From positions 95,001 to 159,000 of the forward strand of contig CAUJGJ010000451.1 in the NCBI GenBank assembly GCA_963170055.1: a stretch of DNA of 64,000 nucleotides, given 5' to 3'. Position 1 is the first letter of the stretch; each line of letters opens with the position of its first letter. Below the pieces are notes generated by a model. It was not told the origin of the DNA. It did no database searches and was given only the letters and a program-made list of their open reading frames with translations. Positions 38,961 through 52,655 of this stretch are shown here, piece after piece. Source of the stretch: Halisarca cf. caerulea. Lineage: Eukaryota > Porifera > Demospongiae > Chondrillida > Halisarcidae. Made by a program: the position numbers and the translations under genes.

Positions 38961-40956
38961 TTGAAACTTTTAAAATTCTAACGGTAACGTTACCAAATGA
39001 TTTTTAAATACTTTGCAAATGTTTCATAAGCATTAAATAAAGATTACTACGAGTAGTTTAAAAGAAATTAGAAACTTTGAAAATATTATTCTTTTGAAAC
39101 TTTTAAAATTCTAACGGTAACGTTACCAAATGATTTTTAAATACTTTGCAAATGTTTCATAAGCATTAAATAAAGATTACTACGAGTAGTTTAAAAGAAA
39201 TTAGAAACTTTGAAAATATTATTCTTTTGAAACTTTTAAAATTCTAACGGTAACGTTACCAAATGATTTTTAAATACTTTGCAAATGTTTCATAAGCATT
39301 AAATAAAGATTACTACGAGTAGTTTAAAAGAAATTAGAAACTTTGGAAATATTATTCTTTTGAAACTTTTAAAATTCTAACGGTAACGTTACCAAATGAT
39401 TTTTAAATACTTTGCAAGTTTGTCATCAGCATTAAATAAAGATTACTACGAGTAGTTTAAAAGAAATTAGAAACTTTGAAAATATTATTCTTTTGAAACT
39501 TTTAAAATTCTATCGGTAACGTTACCAAATGATTTTTAAATACTTTGCAAGTTTGTCATCAGCATAAAATAAAGATTACTACGAGTAGTTTAAAAGAAAT
39601 TAGAAACTTTGGAAATATTATTCTTTTGAAACTTTTAAAATTCTAACGGTAACGTTACGAAAATGATTTTTAAATACTTTGCAAATGTTTCATAAGCATT
39701 AAATAAAGATTACTACGAGTAGTTTAAAAGAAATTAGAAACTTTGAAAATATTATTCTTTTGAAACTTTTAAAATTCTAACGGTAACGTTACCAAATGAT
39801 TTTTAAATACTTTGCAAATGTTTCATAAGCATTAAATAAAGATTACTACGAGTAGTTTAAAAGAAATTAGAAACTTTGGAAATATTATTCTTTTGAAACT
39901 TTTAAAATTCTAACGGTAACGTTACCAAATGATTTTTAAATACTTTGCAAGTTTGTCATCAGCATTAAATAAAGATTACTACGAGTAGTTTAAAAGAAAT
40001 TAGAAACTTTGAAAATATTATTCTTTTGAAACTTTTAAAATTCTATCGGTAACGTTACCAAATGATTTTTAAATACTTTGCAAGTTTGTCATCAGCATAA
40101 AATAAAGATTACTACGAGTAGTTTAAAAGAAATTAGAAACTTTGGAAATATTATTCTTTTGAAACTTTTAAAATTCTAACGGTAACGTTACCAAATGATT
40201 TTTAAATACTTTGCAAATGTTTCATAAGCATTAAATAAAGATTACTACGAGTAGTTTAAAAGAAATTAGAAACTTTGGAAATATTATTCTTTTGAAACTT
40301 TTAAAATTCTAACGGTAACGTTACCAAATGATTTTTAAATACTTTGCAAGTTTGTCATCAGCATTAAATAAAGATTACTACGAGTAGTTTAAAAGAAATT
40401 AGAAACTTTGGAAATATTATTCTTTTGAAACTTTTAAAATTCTAACGGTAACGTTACCAAATGATTTTTAAATACTTTGCAAATGTTTCATAAGCATTAA
40501 ATAAAGATTACTACGAGTAGTTTAAAAGAAATTAGAAACTTTGGAAATATTATTCTTTTGAAACTTTTAAAATTCTAACGGTAACGTTACCAAATGATTT
40601 TTAAATACTTTGCAAATGTTTCATAAGCATTAAATAAAGATTACTACGAGTAGTTTAAAAGAAATTAGAAACTTTGGAAATATTATTCTTTTGAAACTTT
40701 TAAAATTCTAACGGTAACGTTACCAAATGATTTTTAAATACTTTGCAAATGTTTCATAAGCATTAAATAAAGATTACTACGAGTAGTTTAAAAGAAATTA
40801 GAAACTTTGGAAATATTATTCTTTTGAAACTTTTAAAATTCTAACGGTAACGTTACCAAATGATTTTTAAATACTTTGCAAATGTTTCATAAGCATTAAA
40901 TAAAGATTACTACGAGTAGTTTAAAAGAAATTAGAAACTTTGGAAATATTATTCTT
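38961..40956. repeat. 15-mer higher-order repeat, copy 1 (1996 bp)
   Basis: Order A(G120A), A(G120A), A, B(G120A), B(A20T, T74A), A(1-bp insertion, G120A), A, B(G120A), B(A20T, T74A), A, B, A, A, A, A. The length is 15 x 133 plus 1. The unique insertion monomer marks it. Confidence 0.9.
39626..39759. repeat. 134-bp monomer with 1-bp insertion and broken palindrome (first)
   Basis: GGTAACGTTACCAAATG is replaced by GGTAACGTTACGAAAATG, that is C34G plus one extra A just downstream. The right end of the palindrome is lost. The only other monomer with this allele is 41622-41755, 1996 bp away. Confidence 0.95.
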
Positions 40957-42553
40957 TTGAAACTTTTAAAATTCTAACGGTAACGTTACCAAATGATTTT
41001 TAAATACTTTGCAAATGTTTCATAAGCATTAAATAAAGATTACTACGAGTAGTTTAAAAGAAATTAGAAACTTTGAAAATATTATTCTTTTGAAACTTTT
41101 AAAATTCTAACGGTAACGTTACCAAATGATTTTTAAATACTTTGCAAATGTTTCATAAGCATTAAATAAAGATTACTACGAGTAGTTTAAAAGAAATTAG
41201 AAACTTTGAAAATATTATTCTTTTGAAACTTTTAAAATTCTAACGGTAACGTTACCAAATGATTTTTAAATACTTTGCAAATGTTTCATAAGCATTAAAT
41301 AAAGATTACTACGAGTAGTTTAAAAGAAATTAGAAACTTTGGAAATATTATTCTTTTGAAACTTTTAAAATTCTAACGGTAACGTTACCAAATGATTTTT
41401 AAATACTTTGCAAGTTTGTCATCAGCATTAAATAAAGATTACTACGAGTAGTTTAAAAGAAATTAGAAACTTTGAAAATATTATTCTTTTGAAACTTTTA
41501 AAATTCTATCGGTAACGTTACCAAATGATTTTTAAATACTTTGCAAGTTTGTCATCAGCATAAAATAAAGATTACTACGAGTAGTTTAAAAGAAATTAGA
41601 AACTTTGGAAATATTATTCTTTTGAAACTTTTAAAATTCTAACGGTAACGTTACGAAAATGATTTTTAAATACTTTGCAAATGTTTCATAAGCATTAAAT
41701 AAAGATTACTACGAGTAGTTTAAAAGAAATTAGAAACTTTGAAAATATTATTCTTTTGAAACTTTTAAAATTCTAACGGTAACGTTACCAAATGATTTTT
41801 AAATACTTTGCAAATGTTTCATAAGCATTAAATAAAGATTACTACGAGTAGTTTAAAAGAAATTAGAAACTTTGGAAATATTATTCTTTTGAAACTTTTA
41901 AAATTCTAACGGTAACGTTACCAAATGATTTTTAAATACTTTGCAAGTTTGTCATCAGCATTAAATAAAGATTACTACGAGTAGTTTAAAAGAAATTAGA
42001 AACTTTGAAAATATTATTCTTTTGAAACTTTTAAAATTCTATCGGTAACGTTACCAAATGATTTTTAAATACTTTGCAAGTTTGTCATCAGCATAAAATA
42101 AAGATTACTACGAGTAGTTTAAAAGAAATTAGAAACTTTGGAAATATTATTCTTTTGAAACTTTTAAAATTCTAACGGTAACGTTACCAAATGATTTTTA
42201 AATACTTTGCAAATGTTTCATAAGCATTAAATAAAGATTACTACGAGTAGTTTAAAAGAAATTAGAAACTTTGGAAATATTATTCTTTTGAAACTTTTAA
42301 AATTCTAACGGTAACGTTACCAAATGATTTTTAAATACTTTGCAAGTTTGTCATCAGCATTAAATAAAGATTACTACGAGTAGTTTAAAAGAAATTAGAA
42401 ACTTTGGAAATATTATTCTTTTGAAACTTTTAAAATTCTAACGGTAACGTTACCAAATGATTTTTAAATACTTTGCAAATGTTTCATAAGCATTAAATAA
42501 AGATTACTACGAGTAGTTTAAAAGAAATTAGAAACTTTGGAAATATTATTCTT
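40957..42553. repeat. 15-mer higher-order repeat, copy 2, shortened to 12 monomers
   Basis: Matches the first 12 monomers of 38961-40956, including the insertion allele 1996 bp on and both A20T/T74A monomers (41506 and 42039). It then re-enters with a new A(G120A), A(G120A), A, B(G120A) series instead of monomers 13-15. Confidence 0.88.
41622..41755. repeat. 134-bp monomer with 1-bp insertion and broken palindrome (second)
   Basis: Identical allele to 39626-39759, at the matching place in the second 15-mer copy. Confidence 0.95.
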
Positions 42554-45500
42554 TTGAAACTTTTAAAATTCTAACGGTAACGTTACCAAATGATTTTTAA
42601 ATACTTTGCAAATGTTTCATAAGCATTAAATAAAGATTACTACGAGTAGTTTAAAAGAAATTAGAAACTTTGAAAATATTATTCTTTTGAAACTTTTAAA
42701 ATTCTAACGGTAACGTTACCAAATGATTTTTAAATACTTTGCAAATGTTTCATAAGCATTAAATAAAGATTACTACGAGTAGTTTAAAAGAAATTAGAAA
42801 CTTTGAAAATATTATTCTTTTGAAACTTTTAAAATTCTAACGGTAACGTTACCAAATGATTTTTAAATACTTTGCAAATGTTTCATAAGCATTAAATAAA
42901 GATTACTACGAGTAGTTTAAAAGAAATTAGAAACTTTGGAAATATTATTCTTTTGAAACTTTTAAAATTCTAACGGTAACGTTACCAAATGATTTTTAAA
43001 TACTTTGCAAGTTTGTCATCAGCATTAAATAAAGATTACTACGAGTAGTTTAAAAGAAATTAGAAACTTTGAAAATATTATTCTTTTGAAACTTTTAAAA
43101 TTCTATCGGTAACGTTACCAAATGATTTTTAAATACTTTGCAAGTTTGTCATCAGCATAAAATAAAGATTACTACGAGTAGTTTAAAAGAAATTAGAAAC
43201 TTTGGAAATATTATTCTTTTGAAACTTTTAAAATTCTAACGGTAACGTTACCAAATGATTTTTAAATACTTTGCAAATGTTTCATAAGCATTAAATAAAG
43301 ATTACTACGAGTAGTTTAAAAGAAATTAGAAACTTTGGAAATATTATTCTTTTGAAACTTTTAAAATTCTAACGGTAACGTTACCAAATGATTTTTAAAT
43401 ACTTTGCAAATGTTTCATAAGCATTAAATAAAGATTACTACGAGTAGTTTAAAAGAAATTAGAAACTTTGAAAATATTATTCTTTTGAAACTTTTAAAAT
43501 TCTAACGGTAACGTTACCAAATGATTTTTAAATACTTTGCAAATGTTTCATAAGCATTAAATAAAGATTACTACGAGTAGTTTAAAAGAAATTAGAAACT
43601 TTGAAAATATTATTCTTTTGAAACTTTTAAAATTCTAACGGTAACGTTACCAAATGATTTTTAAATACTTTGCAAATGTTTCATAAGCATTAAATAAAGA
43701 TTACTACGAGTAGTTTAAAAGAAATTAGAAACTTTGGAAATATTATTCTTTTGAAACTTTTAAAATTCTAACGGTAACGTTACCAAATGATTTTTAAATA
43801 CTTTGCAAGTTTGTCATCAGCATTAAATAAAGATTACTACGAGTAGTTTAAAAGAAATTAGAAACTTTGGAAATATTATTCTTTTGAAACTTTTAAAATT
43901 CTAACGGTAACGTTACCAAATGATTTTTAAATACTTTGCAAGTTTGTCATCAGCATTAAATAAAGATTACTACGAGTAGTTTAAAAGAAATTAGAAACTT
44001 TGGAAATATTATTCTTTTGAAACTTTTAAAATTCTAACGGTAACGTTACCAAATGATTTTTAAATACTTTGCAAATGTTTCATAAGCATTAAATAAAGAT
44101 TACTACGAGTAGTTTAAAAGAAATTAGAAACTTTGGAAATATTATTCTTTTGAAACTTTTAAAATTCTAACGGTAACGTTACCAAATGATTTTTAAATAC
44201 TTTGCAAATGTTTCATAAGCATTAAATAAAGATTACTACGAGTAGTTTAAAAGAAATTAGAAACTTTGAAAATATTATTCTTTTGAAACTTTTAAAATTC
44301 TAACGGTAACGTTACCAAATGATTTTTAAATACTTTGCAAATGTTTCATAAGCATTAAATAAAGATTACTACGAGTAGTTTAAAAGAAATTAGAAACTTT
44401 GAAAATATTATTCTTTTGAAACTTTTAAAATTCTAACGGTAACGTTACCAAATGATTTTTAAATACTTTGCAAATGTTTCATAAGCATTAAATAAAGATT
44501 ACTACGAGTAGTTTAAAAGAAATTAGAAACTTTGGAAATATTATTCTTTTGAAACTTTTAAAATTCTAACGGTAACGTTACCAAATGATTTTTAAATACT
44601 TTGCAAGTTTGTCATCAGCATTAAATAAAGATTACTACGAGTAGTTTAAAAGAAATTAGAAACTTTGAAAATATTATTCTTTTGAAACTTTTAAAATTCT
44701 ATCGGTAACGTTACCAAATGATTTTTAAATACTTTGCAAGTTTGTCATCAGCATAAAATAAAGATTACTACGAGTAGTTTAAAAGAAATTAGAAACTTTG
44801 GAAATATTATTCTTTTGAAACTTTTAAAATTCTAACGGTAACGTTACCAAATGATTTTTAAATACTTTGCAAATGTTTCATAAGTATTAAATAAAGATTA
44901 CTACGAGTAGTTTAAAAGAAATTAGAAACTTTGGAAATATTATTCTTTTGAAGTTATTAAAATTCTAACGGTAACGTTACCAAATGATTTTTAAATACTT
45001 TGCAAATGTTTCATAAGCATTAAATAAAGATTACTACGAGTAGTTTAAAAGAAATTAGAAACTTTGGAAATATTATTCTTTTGAAACTTTTAAAATTCTA
45101 ACGGTAACGTTACCAAATGATTTTTAAATACTTTGCAAATGTTTCATAAGCATTAAATAAAGATTACTACGAGTAGTTTAAAAGAAATTAGAAACTTTGG
45201 AAATATTATTCTTTTGAAACTTTTAAAATTCTAATGGTAACGTTACCAAATGATTTTTAAATACTTTGCAAGTTTGTCATCAGCATTAAATAAAGATTAC
45301 TACGAGTAGTTTAAAAGAAATTAGAAACTTTGGAAATATTATTCTTTTGAAACTTTTAAAATTCTAACGGTAACGTTAGCAAATGATTTTTAAATACTTT
45401 GCAAATGTTTCATAAGCATTAAATAAAGATTACTACGAGTAGTTTAAAAGAAATTAGAAACTTTGGAAATATTATTCTTTTGAAACTTTTAAAATTCTAA

Positions 45501-45745
45501 CGGTAACGTTACCAAATGATTTTTAAATACTTTGCAAATGTTTCATAAGCATTAAATAAAGATTACTACGAGTAGTTTAAAAGAAATTAGAAACTTTGGA
45601 AATATTATTCTTTTGAAACTTTTAAAATTCTAACGGTAACGTTACCAAATGATTTTTAAATACTTTGCAAATGTTTCATAAGCATTAAATAAAGATTACT
45701 ACGAGTAGTTTAAAAGAAATTAGAAACTTTGGAAATATTATTCTT
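42554..45745. repeat. Mixed A/B zone with the A20T/T74A cassette
   Basis: Twenty-four A and B monomers with no C family seen. The five-monomer run A(G120A), A(G120A), A, B(G120A), B(A20T/T74A) is present twice, its last member carrying A20T at 43103 and 44699. An isolated aberrant monomer is at 44948, and a C33G palindrome change is at 45369-45380. Confidence 0.85.
44948..45080. repeat. Aberrant monomer with clustered changes at positions 6-9
   Basis: Reads TTGAAGTTATTAAAATTC where the reference has TTGAAACTTTTAAAATTC: A6G, C7T and T9A within four bases. I saw no other monomer with this cluster. Length is unchanged. Confidence 0.9.
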
Positions 45746-46676
45746 TTGAAACTTTTAAAATTCTAATGGTAACGTTACCAAATGATTTTTAAATACTTTG
45801 CAAGTTTGTCATCAGCATTAAATAAAGATTACTACGAGTAGTTTAAAAGAAATTAGAAACTTTGGAAATATTATTCTTTTGAAACTTTTAAAATTCTAAA
45901 GGTAACGTTACCAAATGATTTTTAAATACTTTGCAAATGTTTCATAAGCATTAAATAAAGATTACTACGAGTAGTTTAAAAGAAATTAGAAACTTTGGAA
46001 ATATTATTCTTTTGAAACTTTTAAAATTCTAACGGTAACGTTACCAAATGATTTTTAAATACTTTGCAAGTTTGTCATCAGCATTAAATAAAGATTACTA
46101 CGAGTAGTTTAAAAGAAATTAGAAACTTTGGAAATATTATTCTTTTGAAACTTTTAAAATTCTAACGGTAACGTTACCAAATGATTTTTAAATACTTTGC
46201 AAATGTGTCAAAAGCCTTAAATAAAAATTACTACGAGTAGTTTAAAAGAAATTAGAAACTTTGGAAATATTATTCTTTTGAAACTTTTAAAATTCTAACG
46301 GTAACGTTACCAAATGATTTTTAAATACTTTGCAAATGTTTCATAAGCATTAAATAAAGATTACTACGAGTAGTTTAAAAGAAATTAGAAACTTTGAAAA
46401 TATTATTCTTTTGAAACTTTTAAAATTCTAACGGTAACGTTACCAAATGATTTTTAAATACTTTGCAAATGTTTCATAAGCATTAAATAAAGATTACTAC
46501 GAGTAGTTTAAAAGAAATTAGAAACTTTGGAAATATTATTCTTTTGAAACTTTTAAAATTCTAACGGTAACGTTACCAAATGATTTTTAAATACTTTGCA
46601 AATGTTTCATAAGCATTAAATAAAGATTACTACGAGTAGTTTAAAAGAAATTAGAAACTTTGGAAATATTATTCTT
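45746..46676. repeat. 7-mer block with TAATGG/TAAAGG pair, copy 1 (931 bp)
   Basis: Order B(C22T), A(C22A), B, C(AAA), A(G120A), A, A. The C22T at 45767 recurs at 46698. This block holds the first C monomer seen since about 37.6 kb. Confidence 0.8.
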
Positions 46677-49070
46677 TTGAAACTTTTAAAATTCTAATGG
46701 TAACGTTACCAAATGATTTTTAAATACTTTGCAAGTTTGTCATCAGCATTAAATAAAGATTACTACGAGTAGTTTAAAAGAAATTAGAAACTTTGGAAAT
46801 ATTATTCTTTTGAAACTTTTAAAATTCTAAAGGTAACGTTACCAAATGATTTTTAAATACTTTGCAAATGTTTCATAAGCATTAAATAAAGATTACTACG
46901 AGTAGTTTAAAAGAAATTAGAAACTTTGGAAATATTATTCTTTTGAAACTTTTAAAATTCTAACGGTAACGTTACCAAATGATTTTTAAATACTTTGCAA
47001 ATGTTTCATAAGCATTAAATAAAGATTACTACGAGTAGTTTAAAAGAAATTAGAAACTTTGAAAATATTATTCTTTTGAAACTTTTAAAATTCTAACGGT
47101 AACGTTACCAAATGATTTTTAAATACTTTGCAAATGTTTCATAAGCATTAAATAAAGATTACTACGAGTAGTTTAAAAGAAATTAGAAACTTTGGAAATA
47201 TTATTCTTTTGAAACTTTTAAAATTCTAACGGTAACGTTACCAAATGATTTTTAAATACTTTGCAAGTTTGTCATCAGCATTAAATAAAGATTACTACGA
47301 GTAGTTTAAAAGAAATTAGAAACTTTGGAAATATTATTCTTTTGAAACTTTTAAAATTCTAACGGTAACGTTACCAAATGATTTTTAAATACTTTGCAAA
47401 TGTTTCATAAGCATTAAATAAAGATTACTACGAGTAGTTTAAAAGAAATTAGAAACTTTGGAAATATTATTCTTTTGAAACTTTTAAAATTCTAACGGTA
47501 ACGTTACCAAATGATTTTTAAATACTTTGCAAATGTTTCATAAGCATTAAATAAAGATTACTACGAGTAGTTTAAAAGAAATTAGAAACTTTGAAAATAT
47601 TATTCTTTTGAAACTTTTAAAATTCTAACGGTAACGTTACCAAATGATTTTTAAATACTTTGCAAATGTTTCATAAGCATTAAATAAAGATTACTACGAG
47701 TAGTTTAAAAGAAATTAGAAACTTTGGAAATATTATTCTTTTGAAACTTTTAAAATTCTAACGGTAACGTTACCAAATGATTTTTAAATACTTTGCAAAT
47801 GTTTCATAAGCATTAAATAAAGATTACTACGAGTAGTTTAAAAGAAATTAGAAACTTTGGAAATATTATTCTTTTGAAACTTTTAAAATTCTAACGGTAA
47901 CGTTACCAAATGATTTTTAAATACTTTGCAAGTTTGTCATCAGCATTAAATAAAGATTACTACGAGTAGTTTAAAAGAAATTAGAAACTTTGAAAATATT
48001 ATTCTTTTGAAACTTTTAAAATTCTATCGGTAACGTTACCAAATGATTTTTAAATACTTTGCAAGTTTGTCATCAGCATAAAATAAAGATTACTACGAGT
48101 AGTTTAAAAGAAATTAGAAACTTTGGAAATATTATTCTTTTGAAACTTTTAAAATTCTAACGGTAACGTTACCAAATGATTTTTAAATACTTTGCAAATG
48201 TTTCATAAGCATTAAATAAAGATTACTACGAGTAGTTTAAAAGAAATTAGAAACTTTGGAAATATTATTCTTTTGAAACTTTTAAAATTCTAACGGTAAC
48301 GTTACCAAATGATTTTTAAATACTTTGCAAATGTTTCATAAGCATTAAATAAAGATTACTACGAGTAGTTTAAAAGAAATTAGAAACTTTGAAAATATTA
48401 TTCTTTTGAAACTTTTAAAATTCTAACGGTAACGTTACCAAATGATTTTTAAATACTTTGCAAATGTTTCATAAGCATTAAATAAAGATTACTACGAGTA
48501 GTTTAAAAGAAATTAGAAACTTTGAAAATATTATTCTTTTGAAACTTTTAAAATTCTAACGGTAACGTTACCAAATGATTTTTAAATACTTTGCAAATGT
48601 TTCATAAGCATTAAATAAAGATTACTACGAGTAGTTTAAAAGAAATTAGAAACTTTGGAAATATTATTCTTTTGAAACTTTTAAAATTCTAACGGTAACG
48701 TTACCAAATGATTTTTAAATACTTTGCAAATGTTTCATAAGCATTAAATAAAGATTACTACGAGTAGTTTAAAAGAAATTAGAAACTTTGGAAATATTAT
48801 TCTTTTGAAACTTTTAAAATTCTAACGGTAACGTTACCAAATGATTTTTAAATACTTTGCAAGTTTGTCATCAGCATTAAATAAAGATTACTACGAGTAG
48901 TTTAAAAGAAATTAGAAACTTTGGAAATATTATTCTTTTGAAACTTTTAAAATTCTATCGGTAACGTTACCAAATGATTTTTAAATACTTTGCAAGTTTG
49001 TCATCAGCATAAAATAAAGATTACTACGAGTAGTTTAAAAGAAATTAGAAACTTTGGAAATATTATTCTT
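46677..49070. repeat. Partial recopy of the 7-mer, then mixed A/B zone
   Basis: It begins with the same B(C22T), A(C22A) pair but diverges at the third monomer. The remainder is A and B monomers with two B(A20T/T74A) monomers (A20T at 48024 and 48955), seven monomers apart. Only satellite is present. Confidence 0.8.
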
Positions 49071-50397
49071 TTGAAACTTTTAAAATTCTAACGGTAACGT
49101 TACCAAATGATTTTTAAATACTTTGCAAGTTTGTCATCAGCATTAAATAAAGATTACTACGAGTAGTTTAAAAGAAATTAGAAACTTTGGAAATATTATT
49201 CTTTTGAAACTTTTAAAATTCTAACGGTAACGTTACCAAATGATTTTTAAATACTTTGCAAGTTTGTCATCAGCATTAAATAAAGATTACTACGAGTAGT
49301 TTAAAAGAAATTAGAAACTTTGGAAATATTATTCTTTTGAAACTTTTAAACTTCTAACGGTAACGTTACCAAATGATTTTTAAATACTTTGCAAATGTTT
49401 CATAAGCATTAAATAAAGATTACTACGAGTAGTTTAAAAGAAATTAGAAACTTTGGAAATATTATTCTTTTGAAACTTTTAAAATTCTAACGGTAACGTT
49501 ACCAAATGATTTTTAAATACTTTGCAAGTTTGTCATCAGCATTAAATAAAGATTACTACGAGTAGTTTAAAAGAAATTAGAAACTTTGGAAATATTATTC
49601 TTTTGAAACTTTTAAAATTCTAACGGTAACGTTACCAAATGATTTTTAAATACTTTGCAAATGTGTCAAAAGCCTTAAATAAAAATTACTACGAGTAGTT
49701 TAAAAGAAATTAGAAACTTTGGAAATATTATTCTTTTGAAACTTTTAAAATTCTAACGGTAACGTTACCAAATGATTTTTAAATACTTTGCAAATGTTTC
49801 ATAAGCATTAAATAAAGATTACTACGAGTAGTTTAAAAGAAATTAGAAACTTTGAAAATATTCTTTTGAAACTTTTAAAATTCTAACGGTAACGTTACCA
49901 AATGATTTTAAAATACTATGCAAATGTTTCATAAGCATTAAATAAAGATTACTACGAGTAGTTTAAAAGAAATTAGAAACTTTGAAAATATTATTCTTTT
50001 GAAACTTTTAAAATTCTAACGGTAACGTTACCAAATGATTTTTAAATACTTTGCAAATGTTTCATAAGCATTAAATAAAGATTACTACGAGTAGTTTAAA
50101 AGAAATTAGAAACTTTAGAAATATTATTCTTTTGAAACTTTTAAAATTCTAACGGTAACGTTACCAAATGATTTTTAAATACTTTGCAAATGTTTCATAA
50201 GCATTAAATAAAGATTACTACGAGTAGTTTAAAAGAAATTAGAAACTTTGGAAATATTATTCTTTTGAAACTTTTAAAATTCTAACGGTAACGTTACCAA
50301 ATGATTTTTAAATACTTTGCAAGTTTGTCATCAGCATTAAATAAAGATTACTACGAGTAGTTTAAAAGAAATTAGAAACTTTGGAAATATTATTCTT
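49071..50397. repeat. 10-mer higher-order repeat, copy 1 (1327 bp)
   Basis: Order B, B, A(A15C), B, C(AAA), A(G120A, 3-bp deletion), A with GATTTTAAAATACTATGC and G120A, A(G119A), A, B. The length is 10 x 133 minus 3. Four rare alleles recur 1327 bp later in the same order. Confidence 0.93.
49736..49865. repeat. 130-bp monomer with 3-bp deletion (first)
   Basis: AAAATATTATTC is reduced to AAAATATTC near monomer position 124-131. The only other example is at 51063-51192, in the second 10-mer copy. Confidence 0.95.
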
Positions 50398-51724
50398 TTG
50401 AAACTTTTAAAATTCTAACGGTAACGTTACCAAATGATTTTTAAATACTTTGCAAGTTTGTCATCAGCATTAAATAAAGATTACTACGAGTAGTTTAAAA
50501 GAAATTAGAAACTTTGGAAATATTATTCTTTTGAAACTTTTAAAATTCTAACGGTAACGTTACCAAATGATTTTTAAATACTTTGCAAGTTTGTCATCAG
50601 CATTAAATAAAGATTACTACGAGTAGTTTAAAAGAAATTAGAAACTTTGGAAATATTATTCTTTTGAAACTTTTAAACTTCTAACGGTAACGTTACCAAA
50701 TGATTTTTAAATACTTTGCAAATGTTTCATAAGCATTAAATAAAGATTACTACGAGTAGTTTAAAAGAAATTAGAAACTTTGGAAATATTATTCTTTTGA
50801 AACTTTTAAAATTCTAACGGTAACGTTACCAAATGATTTTTAAATACTTTGCAAGTTTGTCATCAGCATTAAATAAAGATTACTACGAGTAGTTTAAAAG
50901 AAATTAGAAACTTTGGAAATATTATTCTTTTGAAACTTTTAAAATTCTAACGGTAACGTTACCAAATGATTTTTAAATACTTTGCAAATGTGTCAAAAGC
51001 CTTAAATAAAAATTACTACGAGTAGTTTAAAAGAAATTAGAAACTTTGGAAATATTATTCTTTTGAAACTTTTAAAATTCTAACGGTAACGTTACCAAAT
51101 GATTTTTAAATACTTTGCAAATGTTTCATAAGCATTAAATAAAGATTACTACGAGTAGTTTAAAAGAAATTAGAAACTTTGAAAATATTCTTTTGAAACT
51201 TTTAAAATTCTAACGGTAACGTTACCAAATGATTTTAAAATACTATGCAAATGTTTCATAAGCATTAAATAAAGATTACTACGAGTAGTTTAAAAGAAAT
51301 TAGAAACTTTGAAAATATTATTCTTTTGAAACTTTTAAAATTCTAACGGTAACGTTACCAAATGATTTTTAAATACTTTGCAAATGTTTCATAAGCATTA
51401 AATAAAGATTACTACGAGTAGTTTAAAAGAAATTAGAAACTTTAGAAATATTATTCTTTTGAAACTTTTAAAATTCTAACGGTAACGTTACCAAATGATT
51501 TTTAAATACTTTGCAAATGTTTCATAAGCATTAAATAAAGATTACTACGAGTAGTTTAAAAGAAATTAGAAACTTTGGAAATATTATTCTTTTGAAACTT
51601 TTAAAATTCTAACGGTAACGTTACCAAATGATTTTTAAATACTTTGCAAGTTTGTCATCAGCATTAAATAAAGATTACTACGAGTAGTTTAAAAGAAATT
51701 AGAAACTTTGGAAATATTATTCTT
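50398..51724. repeat. 10-mer higher-order repeat, copy 2 (1327 bp)
   Basis: Tandem copy of 49071-50397. A15C is at 50678 against 49351, and the base following the 3-bp deletion is at 51190 against 49863, both 1327 bp apart. The next monomer after the copy is B-to-A switched relative to the first junction, so only two copies are seen. Confidence 0.93.
51063..51192. repeat. 130-bp monomer with 3-bp deletion (second)
   Basis: Same allele and neighbours as 49736-49865, 1327 bp downstream. Confidence 0.95.
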
Positions 51725-52389
51725 TTGAAACTTTTAAAATTCTAACGGTAACGTTACCAAATGATTTTTAAATACTTTGCAAATGTTTCATAAGCATTAA
51801 ATAAAGATTACTACGAGTAGTTTAAAAGAAATTAGAAACTTTGGAAATATTATTCTTTTGAAACTTTTAAAATTCTAACGGTAACGTTACCAAATGATTT
51901 TTAAATACTTTGCAAATGTTTCATAAGCATTAAATAAAGATTACTACGAGTAGTTTAAAAGAAATTAGAAACTTTGAAAATATTATTCTTTTGAAACTTT
52001 TAAAATTCTAACGGTAACGTTACCAAATGATTTTTAAATACTTTGCAAATGTTTCATAAGCATTAAATAAAGATTACTACGAGTAGTTTAAAAGAAATTA
52101 GAAACTTTGGAAATATTATTCTTTTGAAACTTTTAAAATTCTAACGGTAACGTTACCAAATGATTTTTAAATACTTTGCAAGTTTGTCATCAGCATTAAA
52201 TAAAGATTACTACGAGTAGTTTAAAAGAAATTAGAAACTTTGAAAATATTATTCTTTTGAAACTTTTAAAATTCTAACGGTAACGTTACCAAATGATTTT
52301 TAAATACTTTGCAAATGTTTCATAAGCATTAAATAAAAATTACTACGAGTAGTTTAAAAGAAATTAGAAACTTTGGAAATATTATTCTT

Positions 52390-52655
52390 TTGAAACTTTT
52401 AAAATTCTAACAGTAACGTTACCAAATGATTTTTAAATACTTTGCAAGTTTGTCATCAGCATTAAATAAAGATTACTACGAGTAGTTTAAAAGAAATTAG
52501 AAACTTTGGAAATATTATTCTTTTGAAACTTTTAAAATTCTAACGGTAAGGTTACCAAATGATTTTTAAATACTTTGCAAGTTTGTCATCAGCATTAAAT
52601 AAAGATTACTACGAGTAGTTTAAAAGAAATTAGAAACTTTGGAAATATTATTCTT
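52390..52655. repeat. Dimer B(G23A)-B(C28G), copy 1
   Basis: Two B monomers, the first with TAACAG at the left arm edge, the second with GGTAAGGTTACC. The pair is repeated directly in the next 266 bp. Confidence 0.9.
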
